Assembly (NCBI GenBank): GCA_034440635.1
Contig: JAOTON010001911.1
Coordinates: 1,796,001 to 1,860,000, forward strand
From: Lepas anatifera
Lineage: Eukaryota; Arthropoda; Thecostraca; Lepadidae
Direction of reading: 5' to 3'
DNA: 64,000 nucleotides
Shown: positions 1-9,216 of the stretch, in pieces
Numbering within the stretch: position 1 is the stretch's first letter
Layout of the letters: each line of letters starts with the position of its first letter
Made by a program: the position numbers and the translations under genes
The notes under the pieces: model-generated
Seen by the model: the letters and a program-made list of their open reading frames with translations, nothing else
Databases searched by the model: none
What the model was told of the DNA's origin: nothing

Positions 1-49
1 AAAACCTGAGGGGTGGGCAGAACCTGCCCCGCCCCCTGTTGGAAATAGG

Positions 50-956
50 TTAACACGCGCACTGGAGGGGGCCTCGGAGGCCCCCCACCTGTTTTCCAAG
101 GTGGCCGGAGAACCGCTCGTAGCCGAAAGACGACACGTGGCCACATTTAACAGAATTTAATAGCGCGTCGATTGGTGATGACTTTTTGAAAATCAGTCCA
201 AATTTTTTACTTATCGGCTTTCAAAGTCAGACCTGCATTTTGAGATCGCCGTAATCGCACGGTCGGACCAGTTAGCTTGCATTGGAGACCAATTGGTGAC
301 GTAATAACGCCATATAACCGGGATTATATGTCAAGGTGATCTCACTTGAAAGTCAAGGTCAAAGGTCACAGGTCAAGGTCATATCTGCAATTTCAAGGTC
401 ACTGACCACTGTGCTTCCGGCCAAATGACGTTACCCGGTCTGGCATATATTATGCTATGACATCATCGATAGGGTACCCCTAATAAAAATGTCAAGGTCA
501 AAGGTCAAGGTCAAAGGTCATTGGGAAAGGTCAATCCTCATTTCCCGCCAAAAAGTGGCTACAGCGTTAGTCAATGTGTACATTCTAAGTACTATACCCC
601 TATGGTGACCTTAAAGGTCAATGCCCTTGAATGACCTTGACCCAAAAATTGTGGGTAAGCTTCTTTGAGACCTCTTCTCTATGAACCTGGTCCGCCTTTA
701 GCTTATTCCCGCCATTTTCCCGCATAATCACAGAATTTACCAATCGGTCCCCAGCATGGCCAAGATTTGACCTTTACAACCTTTGAAGATATTGACCTAG
801 GTCAATGAAAATTGGTCATCATGTAGATCACCATAGCCCCCACCCACCTGCAAAGTGGCGTTTTTCTAAACCTCTTAATTTCCGAGATCTTAGGGGGCCT
901 ACCAGGCCCCCCCTCAGTGCGCGTTAGTGCCAGACCCCCTCCAGTGCGGGCGTTAA
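50..956. mobile_element. TTAA-flanked MITE-like element, subfamily 1
   Basis: Both ends carry TTAA (50-53 and 953-956), followed inward by inverted GC-rich sequence: CACGCGCACTGGAGGGGGCC on the left and the complement of a closely similar sequence on the right. Each end also has a subterminal palindrome (GGGGGCCTCGGAGGCCCCC type near 67-86; GGGGGCCTACCAGGCCCCC near 892-911). No coding capacity is visible. The interior at 330-640 is packed with AGGTCA / TGACCT half-sites, including direct repeats at 491-520. TTAA target duplications are typical of the piggyBac and Kolobok superfamilies; which one applies is inference. Bases 1-49 look like a degraded end of a related copy. Confidence 0.72.
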
Positions 957-1021
957 GGTGGTGAATGAATCGCTGAAGAGGTGTCGATAGTCCCTCGGCA
1001 CAGTACTAGTCTAAAACAGGT

Positions 1022-1690
1022 AGAGATGCTCAGCGGCTGACCCTGCAGGCGGGAGTTCGACCGGGAACCAGCGGCATCACTGTGCCACTAGATCTAACCA
1101 GTATCCTGGCTGCAGACCATCAGGAGATTACCCGGCACCAAACCCCAGCCGAGCACTGTAGCCAGGATGGGGGCATACCAGGGTTTTCCCAGAGTGGCTG
1201 CGTTAACAATGTTGTAGAGAATATCGGGGGTTGGGTGGCACGCAGCACACTGAAGTATCTCTCTTGTGATGTGTGTGCTGCTGCCCTAGTGACTAATGAC
1301 CCGCCCCCAGACTCTTCAGAGCACTTATGCCTTCATAAAGCTGAAAATATCAGTGGCTTATACCTGCCATCAAAAGGGGTCCGCCAAGTTCACTGCCTCA
1401 CGGAGCGTCACTGGCTTGCAATGTCAGCCAGCAGTCTCAGGCCATGAAGGCTGGAAAAGTTGCTGTCGGGCATCCTGGAAAGTCTGGCAGGAAGAACATC
1501 CTTAACTTGAGGGACGGCGAATGGAGTAGATAACCATGCCACTAGCCTCATCCGCCGTCTCGTGGCTGTGTTCCACAAGTTGAGGATACAACACGCAGCC
1601 AAACGACATAATCTACGGCTTCAGCGAGGGTTTTCTAGAAACATGTTAACAAACTTAACCTGTTCCGATGCCACTAAATTGTCGGTTGAC
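1022..1690 (+). pseudogene. P-element/THAP9-type transposase, C-terminal remnant
   Basis: Two open stretches in different frames match the C-terminal part of P-element-type transposases as I know the family. In the first (frame ending 1447) the motif NNVVENIGGWVA near 1205 is followed by CDVCAAALV and ISGLYLPSKGV, equivalent to the usual VVEYIAGYVV / CxxC / GGLxYPSxDV order. In the second (from about 1515) LIRRLVAVFHKLRIQHAAK and NMLTNLTC correspond to the family's final helical segment that ends in a KLTKL-type motif. The two are separated by at least one frameshift plus stops, and the catalytic N-terminal part and THAP finger are missing. It lies directly beside the left copy of an inverted repeat (1690-2048), which may be its 3' flank. 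Function is lost. Confidence 0.72.
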
Positions 1691-2048
1691 CTGTCCAGTA
1701 CCCAAGTCGTCAGAAAAAATGTCTGCTTTCGGATTAAGAGTAGTGATTTTTTATGTCATGATGTATTGCAAACATGATGCAAGCAAAAAAATCACGATGA
1801 ATCCACGTTTAATGGGCGCGGAACGGCCCTTTCTGAAGGCATGTTTTCTGAAAAATGGCGTTGAAGTCTCCATTGACTTAACAATGCGTTTTTGTCAGTA
1901 TCCTTGCAATACGATAAGGTTTTGACAAACATCAAAACGTCGAATCCATTTGCACCTGGCCTGTAGTCAGGTGGGTGCACTGGGTACCCGGGCACACGCT
2001 ATGAGTCCAGGGCACCCCTGGCCCTTCCTGGGCACCGCCTGTACTGAA
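1690..2048. repeat. Left copy of about 360-bp inverted repeat
   Basis: The reverse complement of this stretch aligns almost end to end with 6691-7054. Shared blocks include CAAGTCGTCA, GTAGTGATTTTTTATGTC, TTTAATGGGCGC, GACTTCAACGCCAT (complement) and TGCACCTGGCCTGTAGTCAG. Differences are scattered substitutions and small indels. The pair encloses the minus-strand transposase-like gene. The repeats could be long terminal inverted repeats of one transposon or two independent opposite-facing insertions; no TSD was found to decide. Confidence 0.8.
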
Positions 2049-2132
2049 GGTACGTGGATTTATGCTGCGAGTCCAGGGCACCCCTGGCCCTTTCCTGGGC
2101 ACCGCCTATACTGAAGGTATATGGATTTATCG
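2003..2132. repeat. 66-bp tandem duplication
   Basis: Two head-to-tail copies start at 2003 and 2069. Both contain GAGTCCAGGGCACCCCTGGC, CCTGGGCACCGCCT and ACTGAAGGTA-GTGGATTTAT-like sequence. The first copy overlaps the inner edge of the left inverted repeat; the right inverted repeat has a single copy. Confidence 0.8.
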
Positions 2133-2149
2133 AGCTTTGAACCTTAATA

Positions 2150-2325
2150 ACTTGGATTTTTTAGGTTTAATGACGCACCAACCTTTTGGATTATACGGCG
2201 CAGCCAACCCTATTAGAAGGGATAGTCAGGTTGCCTTTATTCAATGTACCTGCCGGGAATTTGAACCTGGGAACTATGGCACAGGATATCGATGTGCTGC
2301 CTTCTGCACCCCACTAATAACTTTG
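2150..2325 (-). mobile_element. tRNA-derived SINE, degraded
   Basis: Read on the minus strand, this has an RNA polymerase III B-box-like GGTTCAAATTC (2257-2267), a weak A-box-like TAGTGGGGTGC upstream of it, and a 3' domain ending GGTTGGTGCGTCATTAAACC. The same 3' domain occurs in the copies at 20073-20274, 42313-42415 and 50113-50289, which defines a family. No clear TSD was found here. Confidence 0.55.
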
Positions 2326-2685
2326 GTTGGTCAGCTGGTTTTTATCTCTAGCTGAGCACCTCCTGGGATTTGGGTTCTGGCTATGAGCGTGATTTGCACG
2401 TGGGACCTTGGAGTAAGACAGTGTAGAAATGTAATGATCAAACTGGAGGCTGAAGGTATGCTGTCCTGCGTTATGAACATTGTGAGACACGCAGTCATGA
2501 GACAAACCGGAAGGGCGACTGGTTTTAATTGTTCCCTGTATTTATTCGTTTCTCAATGCTTAATGCTTTGAGCGTTGTCTGAATCACCATCAGGTACTGG
2601 AGATGACCTGGCAGCTCGAATATGCTACACAAATGAGGCAATACACATCGATTCCGGTGCACATCAGACATTAAATCCATTCTTA
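2326..2685. other. Unclassified spacer
   Basis: Between the SINE remnant and the stop codon of the transposase-like gene. I see no gene, repeat end or recognisable motif; a minus-strand poly(A) signal is not obvious. Confidence 0.5.
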
Positions 2686-3611
2686 CTATAGGCAGATCAT
2701 CGCATGGTCTTTCTTGGACCTCAATTCACCCGTCATCTGCCTGTGAGTTAGCCTAGCCCTGATAAAGCCGTCCCTCCTGTCGTATCCGAACACAGCTTCG
2801 GAGGCGGCCGTTACCTCCTTTACGCACCGTTCCACGCCCTGCCCATGGACGGGTAAGTCGATAACTTCCATGGGAGCAGTCTGGAACATCTTGATATCCT
2901 CGGTAGGCAGGCTCAGAGTGAGCACAGGCTCGTTGATCTCGCTCTGGTCCCATATGATCAGATCTTTAAGGCTTGTGGCGTCCTTGTTCAGCTTGACTTT
3001 GTGCCTGGTTCTGACGTTAGCACCGCTCTCTGCCGCCTCCGCCTCACGCACCTCCAGGATCTTCTTCACCGCGAACTTTCTGTCGTCCTGGTCCTCACTG
3101 CACAGCAGCGTCTGCAGCAGCATCTCCGGATGCGCCCACCAGGCGCTGGACTCCAGGTGCGGATACACCAGCGATACTGCCTTCTTGTTCTGCAACAGGA
3201 TGAGCTGCAGCTGCATCAGGCAGGTCCGGGCACCCTGCAGCCAGTGGTTCTTAATCTTGTAGCTGAACCAGGTGAGGTAGTACACACCCACGATATACTC
3301 GCAGATCAGCTTCAAGTTTGTGAACTCCTTGCCCTGGAAGCCGTGCTGGCTGACCCACAGCCGGAGGAAGCGGTTGGCCATAGTGAGCCACCTACTATGG
3401 TTCACCGGGCCGATGTTCAAGTTTGCCAGCCGATCAGGCAGGTTTCCGGAGCGGATCGCTGCCACCATGTCGTAGCCATATCTCTGGTCGGTCGACAGAT
3501 CGTTTCTGACTTCATCTGTGAGCTCTGGGAGGTCAGGTCCGATGACGATCTTGCGGAACCTCTTGCTGACTGGCAGGTCCGTGGTTGTGGCAAGAGCCTT
3601 GCCCAGGGGAC
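2686..3611 (-). CDS. Transposase-like gene, C-terminal exon
   Basis: An uninterrupted frame of about 308 codons from the splice acceptor to the stop at 2688-2686. It starts PLGKALATTTDLPV and contains NHSRWLTMANRFLRLW, a Tyr-rich stretch (EYIVGVYYLTWF), a basic segment and the ending YDRRDGFIRARLTHRQM, typical of the family's C-terminus. Codon third positions are GC-rich, and this long exon has no internal damage, suggesting that decay of the gene is recent or limited to the N-terminal half. The RW motif after NHS resembles the H...RW segment of hAT-type dimerisation regions, but this is only suggestive. Confidence 0.78.
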
Positions 3612-3846
3612 CTGAAAGACAGAGCAGGGCGTGACCGGAGAGGATGCAGAATTGGGCGTGAAAACACGGAGACTGATGGGGACTAAAACAGTTTTAGGTG
3701 GAGATGGAGGAAGGCAGAACATATAGAATCATTCATTGGTGACAATGTGGTATCAAAAATACCCAATGAGTAAAAATGTGTCACAAGTGAAGCATAGCAC
3801 ACATGCCAAAGCATCAGGCGTCGTGAGCTTCATCTGTTACACTGAC
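3612..3846 (-). other. 235-bp GT-AG intron
   Basis: On the minus strand the donor GTCAGT (3846-3841) follows exon sequence GGCTTCACTG, and the acceptor CTGTCTTTCAG (ending 3612) precedes GTCCCCTGGGCAAGG. Removing it joins the frames as ...GFTG-PLGKAL..., a junction expected for this family. Read through, the frame would hit a stop within a few codons (after GQCNR). Confidence 0.85.
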
Positions 3847-4814
3847 CAGTGAAGCCGCTGCCGCTACTCGTGGGTCCGTCCAGGTCGATGATTAGGTGCC
3901 GCAGCGGCAGTTCGTTGAGGTGGAGACCGCACAGCAGCCAGTTCAGTGGCCTGCCCAGCATCTTTTCCACGAATTGGAAGACGCCGCCCCAGATGCCGCT
4001 GTTCAGGTTTGTGGAATCTCCTCCGATAAACTGGATTGTCTTGTCCACCCCATACTGCTGCATCCACTGCACCAGACACTTTGCGATTTGTTGGGCTGCA
4101 GTATGGTCTCCGTCTGCCTTCGGTGGAGTAAAATGGAACAAGTAGTGTCCCCCAGGCTCTGACACCACAGAGTAGTGTTCTTCCTTTTGAAATGATGGAT
4201 GAAGCCGCTCTCCGTCTTCTGTATCAATGTAAGTCCGTGTCAAGTCCACCCGCCCATCCATGAAGATGCATTTCACATCGCTTTCCTGGTTCTCCACAGC
4301 TGACTTTTCTTGCAGTTCAGTGTACAAGAATTGTTTGGCCCGCTGGACCTTCTTTGCATCAACCACATGTGTGGTGTCCTCTGCAAAAATGAATTCAAAA
4401 TCCAACAGGGCAGCATTTGCTATAGCTGCAGTGGCGTCACCCTGATTGCCTACAGTGTCTTGATCTAAGGACTCGGCGCCTTTTTGGCGAAGCTTTGGTT
4501 TCCTTCTCTTTGATCTGTTTCTGCTTTTGCATCATGTTCGCTTTTGATTTATCCTCCTTCTCTCTCCTTTGGAGGCTCAATGTCTGTCTCAAAGTCTCCT
4601 TTCTGTCAAGATTAGCTATCATGTACGAAGACCTCTCTCCCTGTTTCTGTCTTTGAGCCAAAATAAAAGGGAGCTCCAGATCGGGAATTTTCTGCTCCTT
4701 CGGACAGGTGCACTTGATGTGGCATGCTGGCAGTGCAGTGCTGGAGGTCGGGCATCCCACACAGCCTGCTTCCTCGCAATGGAGTATGGGACAGCGACAC
4801 TTGGTGATGTCGAA
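3847..4814 (-). CDS. Transposase-like gene, central segment with catalytic-type motifs
   Basis: Starts right at the retroelement junction with FDITKCRCPILHC, followed by a cysteine cluster, CTCPKEQKIPDLELPF and a lysine/glutamine-rich helix, in one frame to about 4490. The reading then continues in a shifted frame from 4480 to 3847 with DATAAIANAALLD, CIFMDGR (Asp codon 4256-4258), VSEPGGHYLFHF, IQFIGGDSTN (Asp codon 4016-4018) and LHLNELPLRHL. The two Asp residues sit where RNase H-type transposases carry their first and second acidic residues (inference). The segment ends in ACTG followed by the donor GTCAGT. Confidence 0.7.
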
Positions 4815-4818
4815 AAGC

Positions 4819-4998
4819 CCTGGAGCAGCATCCATGCCATCAACGGTCTCTACAGCTCCCGAGCCACGAGCTACATCAGCCAGCTCCATTCAGAGCCAAG
4901 CTCGCGAGAACCTCAACGTTCAACCGGAGTTGGAGGCCACCAACTACCGCACCCGTTCAGGACGCGTCTCCAAGCCTCCGGTACGCTTCGACCTCTAA
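4819..4998 (+). pseudogene. Retrotransposon polyprotein C-terminal tail
   Basis: Sixty codons including the stop, proline/serine-rich, ending RSGRVSKPPVRFDL directly before the polypurine tract. A basic R-x-x-R-x-x-K-P-P-x-R-F/Y ending is common at the C-terminus of Ty3/gypsy-type pol polyproteins (family knowledge). No integrase core, protease or RT domain remains, so it cannot support its own mobility. Confidence 0.6.
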
Positions 4999-5752
4999 TC
5001 TGGGAGGGGGGTCCTGTAGCGGCCACTGCACCGCTACACGGCTCCAGCCGCAGCCGACCAGCTGACCCAGCGCCCTCAGCCGCGGCACGGTCAGCCGACC
5101 ACCGCCGCAGGCACAGGCGCGCGCCGGGTCACTGCCACCACACCAGCGACCCACCCGGCCGACCAACCAGAGCGCGACCTGGTCACGTGACCACTGCCGG
5201 CCGGGTATAAAGGCGCGCTGCGTGGTGACAACACCGGTCAGTTCGCCAGGGCTACTCTCTGGGCTGGTCCACTCCTCCACCGCTGCATTGCGATCACTCG
5301 CCAGGGCCACTCCCTGGAGTGTTTCGTTCCCTCCCAACTACACTGACAATACCGTCGTGTCATTGGGTCTGCACTCTTGACTGAGCATATCTCTGCTCAG
5401 TGCAAGTCCGATTTCGGTTTGCAGCCGTCGCTGAGTTCATTGTCAATTACGGCATCGAACCTGCCGGCGATTTATTTCTCGCCGTCACACGCTCTCCCAA
5501 TCACTCACGCTCTCACTCACTCTACACGCGTTCATACCGAGTGTTACGTATTTCTCTGGGATTTTGTTATTTCCCATTGGAATGGGTATATGTTCCCATT
5601 TGTAAATATTGGCACTGTTGTTGTCGGTTATCATTTTTGTCTCTCATCCGCTGTTTGGCAATTGCATCAATAAATTGGACATTATCATCGTCGACTTCTT
5701 TCCTTCGATTGGTAGATTGAATAAGGCCTTACGTGGCCAAGTTGAATCCTAC
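4819..5752 (+). mobile_element. LTR retrotransposon 3' fragment inserted in transposase-like gene
   Basis: A 934-bp insert between direct copies of AAGC (4815-4818 and 5753-5756). It holds the last 59 codons of a polyprotein tail ending YRTRSGRVSKPPVRFDL and a stop at 4996-4998, a polypurine tract (5001-5014), and a single LTR-like segment. The 5' LTR, gag and most of pol are missing. With the insert and one AAGC removed, the host gene frame reads QLDKL-FDITKC without a break. How a 5'-truncated LTR element obtained a TSD is unclear: reverse transcription from a nick, or deletion after full insertion, are options. Confidence 0.78.
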
Positions 5753-5753
5753 A
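5015..5753 (+). repeat. Single LTR, 739 bp
   Basis: Begins TGTAG right after a purine tract and ends CTACA, the expected short terminal inversion. It contains a TATA box (TATAAA, 5206-5211) about 30 bp before a TCAGT initiator-like motif (about 5239-5243), and an AATAAA poly(A) signal (about 5669). The last A may belong to the TSD instead. Its U3 is very GC-rich (5030-5200) while the rest is ordinary. Confidence 0.72.
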
Positions 5754-5756
5754 AGC

Positions 5757-6122
5757 TTGTCAAGCTGCTGTGACATCTTTCGGATTTGTGTGGGGCAGGT
5801 GGATTTCTTACGAGCAATCCTGCCCACTCGATCCCACACAGATACCAACTTCGCCCTGATTGTTGAGTCTGCGATGGTAGCTTGGGGGCCGAAACATGGC
5901 ATTGGCCCTACTCCAATGATCTCGGACTTGTATGATTATGTCTTGAGCCATATCCACGGTGCTGTACTTTGAGTGTGGCTTTTGTTCCCTGAGAAACACT
6001 CCATATCTCAAGCAGTCCCGGAGAGTCGGCAACTCAGTCAAGCTTATCTCTTTCCCCTTGCCCAAATATTCTGTAATGTTTCTATAGCTGCCGCGGCGGG
6101 TTATCCTTTTCACTTTCGGCAT
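5757..6122 (-). CDS. Transposase-like gene, N-terminal segment
   Basis: The open frame begins at ATG (6122-6120) with a basic start (KVKRITRRGSYRN) followed by LTELPTLRDC and a tryptophan-containing helix (RDHWSRANAMF). At a run of five C (minus strand; 5884-5888) the frame changes: the annotated frame soon meets a stop, while the next frame continues with VWDRVGRIARKK up to the insertion boundary. A one-base insertion in the homopolymer explains this. The segment ends where the LTR-retroelement fragment begins. Upstream, 6314-6350 and 6387-6423 form a tandem repeat that could be part of its promoter. Confidence 0.68.
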
Positions 6123-6690
6123 GGTTTTGCTATTGTAGGATTCAGTGCATGCTATTGTAGGATTGCATGCAAATTGGTGTTTGATCCACGGTAACGGACA
6201 ATATTTGCTATCTTATGCTTTTGAATACGTCTTCTTTCCTTTCAGGTATCAAAAACCAGACCTTCACTTGATGGAAGTTTTGGTATAAATAAAACGTTCG
6301 CGCGCTCGGTAGGTCGGAAGTCATTTTCTCTGCTGTTAGCGCACGCGCGTTGTGTCATGAAGACCATCTCCCAATAACTAGTCAGCTCGGAAGTCATTTT
6401 CTCTGCTGTTTGCGCACGCGCATTTTGCGCTGCAAACCATCCCGCAAGAACGCAACGGATATTTGAAGTCCGAAGAAAGCCGATACATGTAATTGTGGAG
6501 GGGAGTTAGGGGCTACATCTCAGCGGAAATCAGTCAATTGGAGGAAGTGTGTGAACAAAAAATAAGGGAAAACGATGTCCAAATACTTGTTTTCCGTTTA
6601 AACCGAGTTTATAATTCAGTTCATCAAATTAATCGCCTGGAAAGGTTACTGTTGCTAAAGTCAAGGTTGTTACCTCCAGAAAAAGTCTAG
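6123..6690. promoter_or_regulatory. Upstream region of the transposase-like gene with tandem repeat
   Basis: Contains two copies of TCGGAAGTCATTTTCTCTGC followed by TGTT(A/T)GCGCACGCGC (6314-6350 and 6387-6423, period 73 bp), and a shorter tandem repeat of GCTATTGTAGGATT near 6130-6168. It sits just upstream of the minus-strand ATG, so promoter function is possible, but no minus-strand TATA box is evident. No coding region was seen. Confidence 0.4.
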
Positions 6691-7054
6691 CTTCAGTACA
6701 GGGGAGTGCCCAGCAATGGCCAGAGGGTACCCTGGGCTCACAGCGTGTGCCCGGGTACCCATTGCACCCGCCTGACTACAGGCCAGGTGCAAATGGATTC
6801 GACGTTTTGATGTTGGTACAAATGTTAACGTGTTGCAAGGATACTGACACCAATGCATCGTTAAGTCAATGGAGACTTCAACGCCATCTGTCGGAAAACA
6901 TGCCTTCAGAAAAGGCCGTTCTGCGCCCATTAAACGTAGATTCATCGGATTTTTTTGCTTGCATCATGTTTGTAACATATCAAGACATAAAAAAATCACT
7001 ACTCGTAATCCGAAATCGGAAATTATTTTTTGACGACTTGGTCTACTGTCCAGC
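6691..7054. repeat. Right copy of about 360-bp inverted repeat
   Basis: Opposite-strand partner of 1690-2048. It starts CTTCAGTACAGG next to the gene side and ends CTACTGTCCAG. Beyond 7054 the two flanks diverge, which sets the outer repeat edge. Confidence 0.8.
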
Positions 7055-7831
7055 CATGCTGTTGATATGCTCGAGAAACATCAGATCCTCACACAAACCT
7101 AAGGCTGAGTTTTTTTATTACGTTTGAAAATGCATCGGCCAAATTGTAAACGTGGGTCGACTGTTTCACGTTTCAACGAAATTTCGACTGTATTGTTTCG
7201 ACGGCGTTGTCGGTTATAGCCAATTCCTGACCTTATCCATAAACTTCTGCCAGGACATTTTGCAGTAATGCTGAGTCGTCTGAAGGTCATCAGGTATATG
7301 AGGTGCTTTGAGAGAGGGGATTTGGGGATTTAGTAAACATACCGTCAAGGTATGTAAATGATTGTGAATAATAAGCCAAGCTCGGGTCGCAGTGAACATC
7401 CTACTTTTAATTATTTTATGTCTGATGATGTTGATCATGGCGTTGGAGATAAAGTCGAGGATGGTGTTGAAGCTGATAGAGTTGGTAATGGTTAACTTTT
7501 GTCAAGTATCATCCTCCGGTTCCATCCTGGCAATTATTACTTTATCAATTCTAAGTTACCATGCATCCCCAAAACTATGTTTACGCTTGGCGAGAAGACC
7601 TTATTGCCATGGAGAAAACCAGTAATTTTCAAATGTAAAATTAGTGGTGAAATGGGATTCATCGTTCACTATTCTGTACACGTTAGTGTCAAGTAGAAAA
7701 GTGGGTGCTAAACGTTATGTTATGGTTACGATGGTCCTCGTATTCCTTTTCTGCTTAAAACTGGCTTTCTGTCATACAGCATGTGTTTCTGAATTTTTAT
7801 GATATAGTATGAGTTTCTCGTTTTACGTTCC
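7055..7831. other. Unclassified AT-rich sequence
   Basis: Only short open frames with no recognisable domain, no terminal repeats and no microsatellite. Nothing annotatable was seen. Confidence 0.5.
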
Positions 7832-8344
7832 TGTAAAAGTTATTTAAGACACCAGTCATATTTCGGTTATATTTTCGTAGCTTTCGAAGGTTATTGTCAT
7901 TCGTCAGCGAAAAGATTGCTAGCCAGCGCCTAATTCAATACTACACAAGTTTGAGAAAACATCGCATCACACTCGTGCTAGAACTTCAAATTCTACTTAT
8001 TTCTTGCCCAAAGGTTAAATGATTGTTGTATCTAGCTAGTTTCATGCTCGTTTTTTCCAGTAATCGTGTCGTTTGTAGCGCTTCACGGCCATGTCGAGTA
8101 CGTATGTTGCGGTATATGGTGTTTGATTGGGACATATTAAGTTCTTGTAAAAGTTATTTAAGACACCAGTCGTATTTCGGTTATATTTTCGTAGCTTTCG
8201 AAGGTCATTCGACTATCTTTGTCAGCAAAAAGATTGCTAGCCATCGCCTAATTCAATACTACACAAGTTTGAGAAAACATCGCATCACACTCGTGCTAAA
8301 ACTTCAAATTCTACTTGTTATTTCTGCCCAAATGTTTTGTGATC
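7832..8344. repeat. Tandem duplication of about 200-bp unit
   Basis: Copies at 7832-8024 and 8146-8344 share TGTAAAAGTTATTTAAGACA, TTTCGTAGCTTTCGAAGG, AAAGATTGCTAGCCA, CCTAATTCAATACTACACAA and CGCATCACACTCGTGCTA. Between them lie about 120 bp of unrelated sequence. The overall period is 314 bp. No coding frame is conserved between the copies. Confidence 0.85.
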
Positions 8345-9157
8345 GTGGCCGCGTAATAAGATTGTAGTAGTTTTTGGGGAAAGGTAAAAGGACTTTTTGC
8401 CTGTTCGTTGCAGTTTTTTGACAATCAGCGGGCCGCGTTGGCTCGTCCGGACTGTGCCTCTCCCGGGAACTAGTTTGGGTTTTCGGGCTGACGGCCTGCT
8501 GTTTGGTGATGAAGTGTGGTGTCGTCTGTATTTTTAATGGAATAAGGTTTGGTTCTTGTTGGGTTGTGGCGCTTTTTTTGGGGGTGGACGCGCAATTGCG
8601 AATACTAAGTGTGGTATTTTGTAGACCTTCCACCCAAGTGTAAGTGAGGAATTTAAGATACAAGTGTGGTCTTATCTATTTTCCTAGTGGTCATTCCAAT
8701 AAGCATATAAGTATGCAAGCAGCCTACAATCATACCAGCTGTACCATTCCAAGGCACCTAGGAAGCATATAGCATAGTTGAGAGAGGCATGCCGGCTAAT
8801 TGTGAATGAGGTCCTCTATCCTATTGCGATTGAGCTGGCCCCAGGATACGGTACCATTGTGACTCGAAATACATTAATGAATAGTTGATGAAGTCCTATT
8901 TCAATAACTCCGCGTAATTGTGCACAGACCTTGCTTGACTTTCCACTGGTGGGGAGAACAAATGAGAATGACATTTTGTGGTAAGACGATCACAGAACAT
9001 ATATCGCTGTTTCGTATCCCGGCAACGCAGTTGTAAGCCAGGAAGGAGATACTCAGCTCCTTGGGCTTTAACGGCGCAGTAACTGCCAAGGTTATACGGC
9101 AAAGAAATAGCCAGCTTTTTAATGAAACCACACACAATGCTTGGCAAGCCTGTGACT
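8345..9157. other. Unclassified sequence
   Basis: No supported gene or repeat structure. One AT-rich minus-strand open frame (8304-8663) has no domain features. Confidence 0.5.
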
Positions 9158-9216
9158 GCGTGCGTGCGTGCGTGCGTGTGTGTTTGTGGGTTGGTGGGTG
9201 GGTGGGTGGGTGTTTT
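9158..9216. repeat. GTGC / GGGT microsatellite
   Basis: (TGCG)n passing into (GTGG/GGGT)n: five GTGC-type units followed by GGGTTGGTGGGTGGGTGGG. The second part fits the four-run G3 pattern of a G-quadruplex on the plus strand. Confidence 0.85.

Larger units (their letters stand above)
2686..6122 (-). pseudogene. Transposase-like RNase H-fold gene, spliced, disrupted
   Basis: A minus-strand gene in pieces: N-terminal part 6122-5757, central part 4814-3847, intron 3846-3612, C-terminal exon 3611-2686. The start is ATG at 6120-6122, beginning MPKVKRITRRGSY. The protein belongs to a large family of uncharacterised, repeatedly copied proteins that I associate with cnidarian, arthropod and other invertebrate genomes. 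The family is recognised by a TELPTLRDC-type N-terminus, a KCTCPKEQKIP-type cysteine segment, a VSEPGGHYL stretch, an IGGDSTN acidic motif and an LHLNELPLRH histidine motif. The layout (strand plus D, then Asp after a second strand, then C/H-rich helix) resembles hAT/P-type RNase H transposases; that assignment is inference. Breaks: a C5-run frameshift (5884-5888), a 934-bp retroelement insertion, and a frameshift at or near an A5 run (4481-4485). The full product would be roughly 800 residues. Confidence 0.75.

Noticed and set aside
1030..1075. GAGTTCGACCGG as a Pol III B-box
   Set aside because: Lies within the P-type transposase coding frame and does not fit the consensus at the last positions.
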